31,120 nt of DNA, taken from positions 1-31,120 of the forward strand of contig NW_022205279.1 of NCBI RefSeq assembly GCF_008831285.2. Reading direction: 5' to 3'. How positions within the stretch are numbered: position 1 is the first letter of the stretch; every line of letters starts with the position of its first letter. The notes below the pieces were generated by a model, which saw only the letters and a list, made by a program, of their open reading frames with translations, searched no databases and had not been told where the DNA came from. Shown here piece after piece: positions 31,100 through 31,120 of the stretch. The position numbers were made by a program, and so were the translations under genes. Source of the stretch: Nymphaea colorata (lineage: Eukaryota; Streptophyta; Magnoliopsida; Nymphaeales; Nymphaeaceae).

Positions 31100-31120
31100 T
31101 AGATATAGGGTGATTAGCAG

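Overview
The window is nuclear DNA of a flowering plant. It is AT-rich, has long TA/GA/TC/TG microsatellites, several Ty1/Copia LTR retrotransposons, an L1-type LINE, MITE-like elements, a CC-type NB-ARC (NLR) resistance-gene remnant and a terpene synthase remnant. I could not narrow the species. The layout is typical repeat-rich intergenic chromatin: nearly every recognisable coding block is broken by stops or frameshifts. The best candidate for an intact gene is a 112-codon open frame for a small secreted Pro-rich protein at 3347-3685.

Layout. 1-769: end of a minus-strand Copia element A (integrase scrap, primer-binding site, LTR). 770-3260: mostly anonymous. 3260-3685: the small secreted-protein candidate. 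3783-5950: minus-strand Copia element B (LTR, RNase H, a ~670-bp repeat-rich insertion, reverse-transcriptase tail). 6050-7805: plus-strand LINE remnant. 7830-9470: anonymous with MITE-like stretches. 9480-10755: minus-strand CC-NBS-LRR pseudogene. 11430-12201: microsatellites. 12285-13041: GC-rich TIR element. 13500-15050: low-complexity oligonucleotide repeats and pyrimidine tracts. 15197-15530: three-copy tandem repeat. 16861-17306: terpene synthase 3'-end pseudogene. 17740-17960: second NLR coiled-coil fragment.

19650-25044 is Copia element D (plus strand), with gag, protease, integrase, RT, RNase H, polypurine tract and 3' LTR. Its integrase is split by a 707-bp solo LTR with a perfect 5-bp target duplication. 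The 3' LTR of D runs directly into, and truncates, a minus-strand armadillo-like pseudogene (25045-25960). 27276-27367: TA microsatellite. 27410-29030: very decayed minus-strand Copia element C. 29153-29354: second tandem repeat. 30049-30960: unrecognised open frames on the minus strand, separated by a 427-bp MITE. 31056-31099: a 44-bp miniature relative of that MITE.

The features do not form a pathway. The history they record is gene debris (NLR, terpene synthase, ARM) invaded by nested transposons. No RNA gene, CRISPR array or prokaryotic-style system was seen. No dramatic new system stands out. The most unusual items are the 44-bp mini-MITE, the modular palindromic insertion in element B, the solo LTR that interrupts an integrase already lacking its catalytic Glu, and the hairpin-studded LTR leader.
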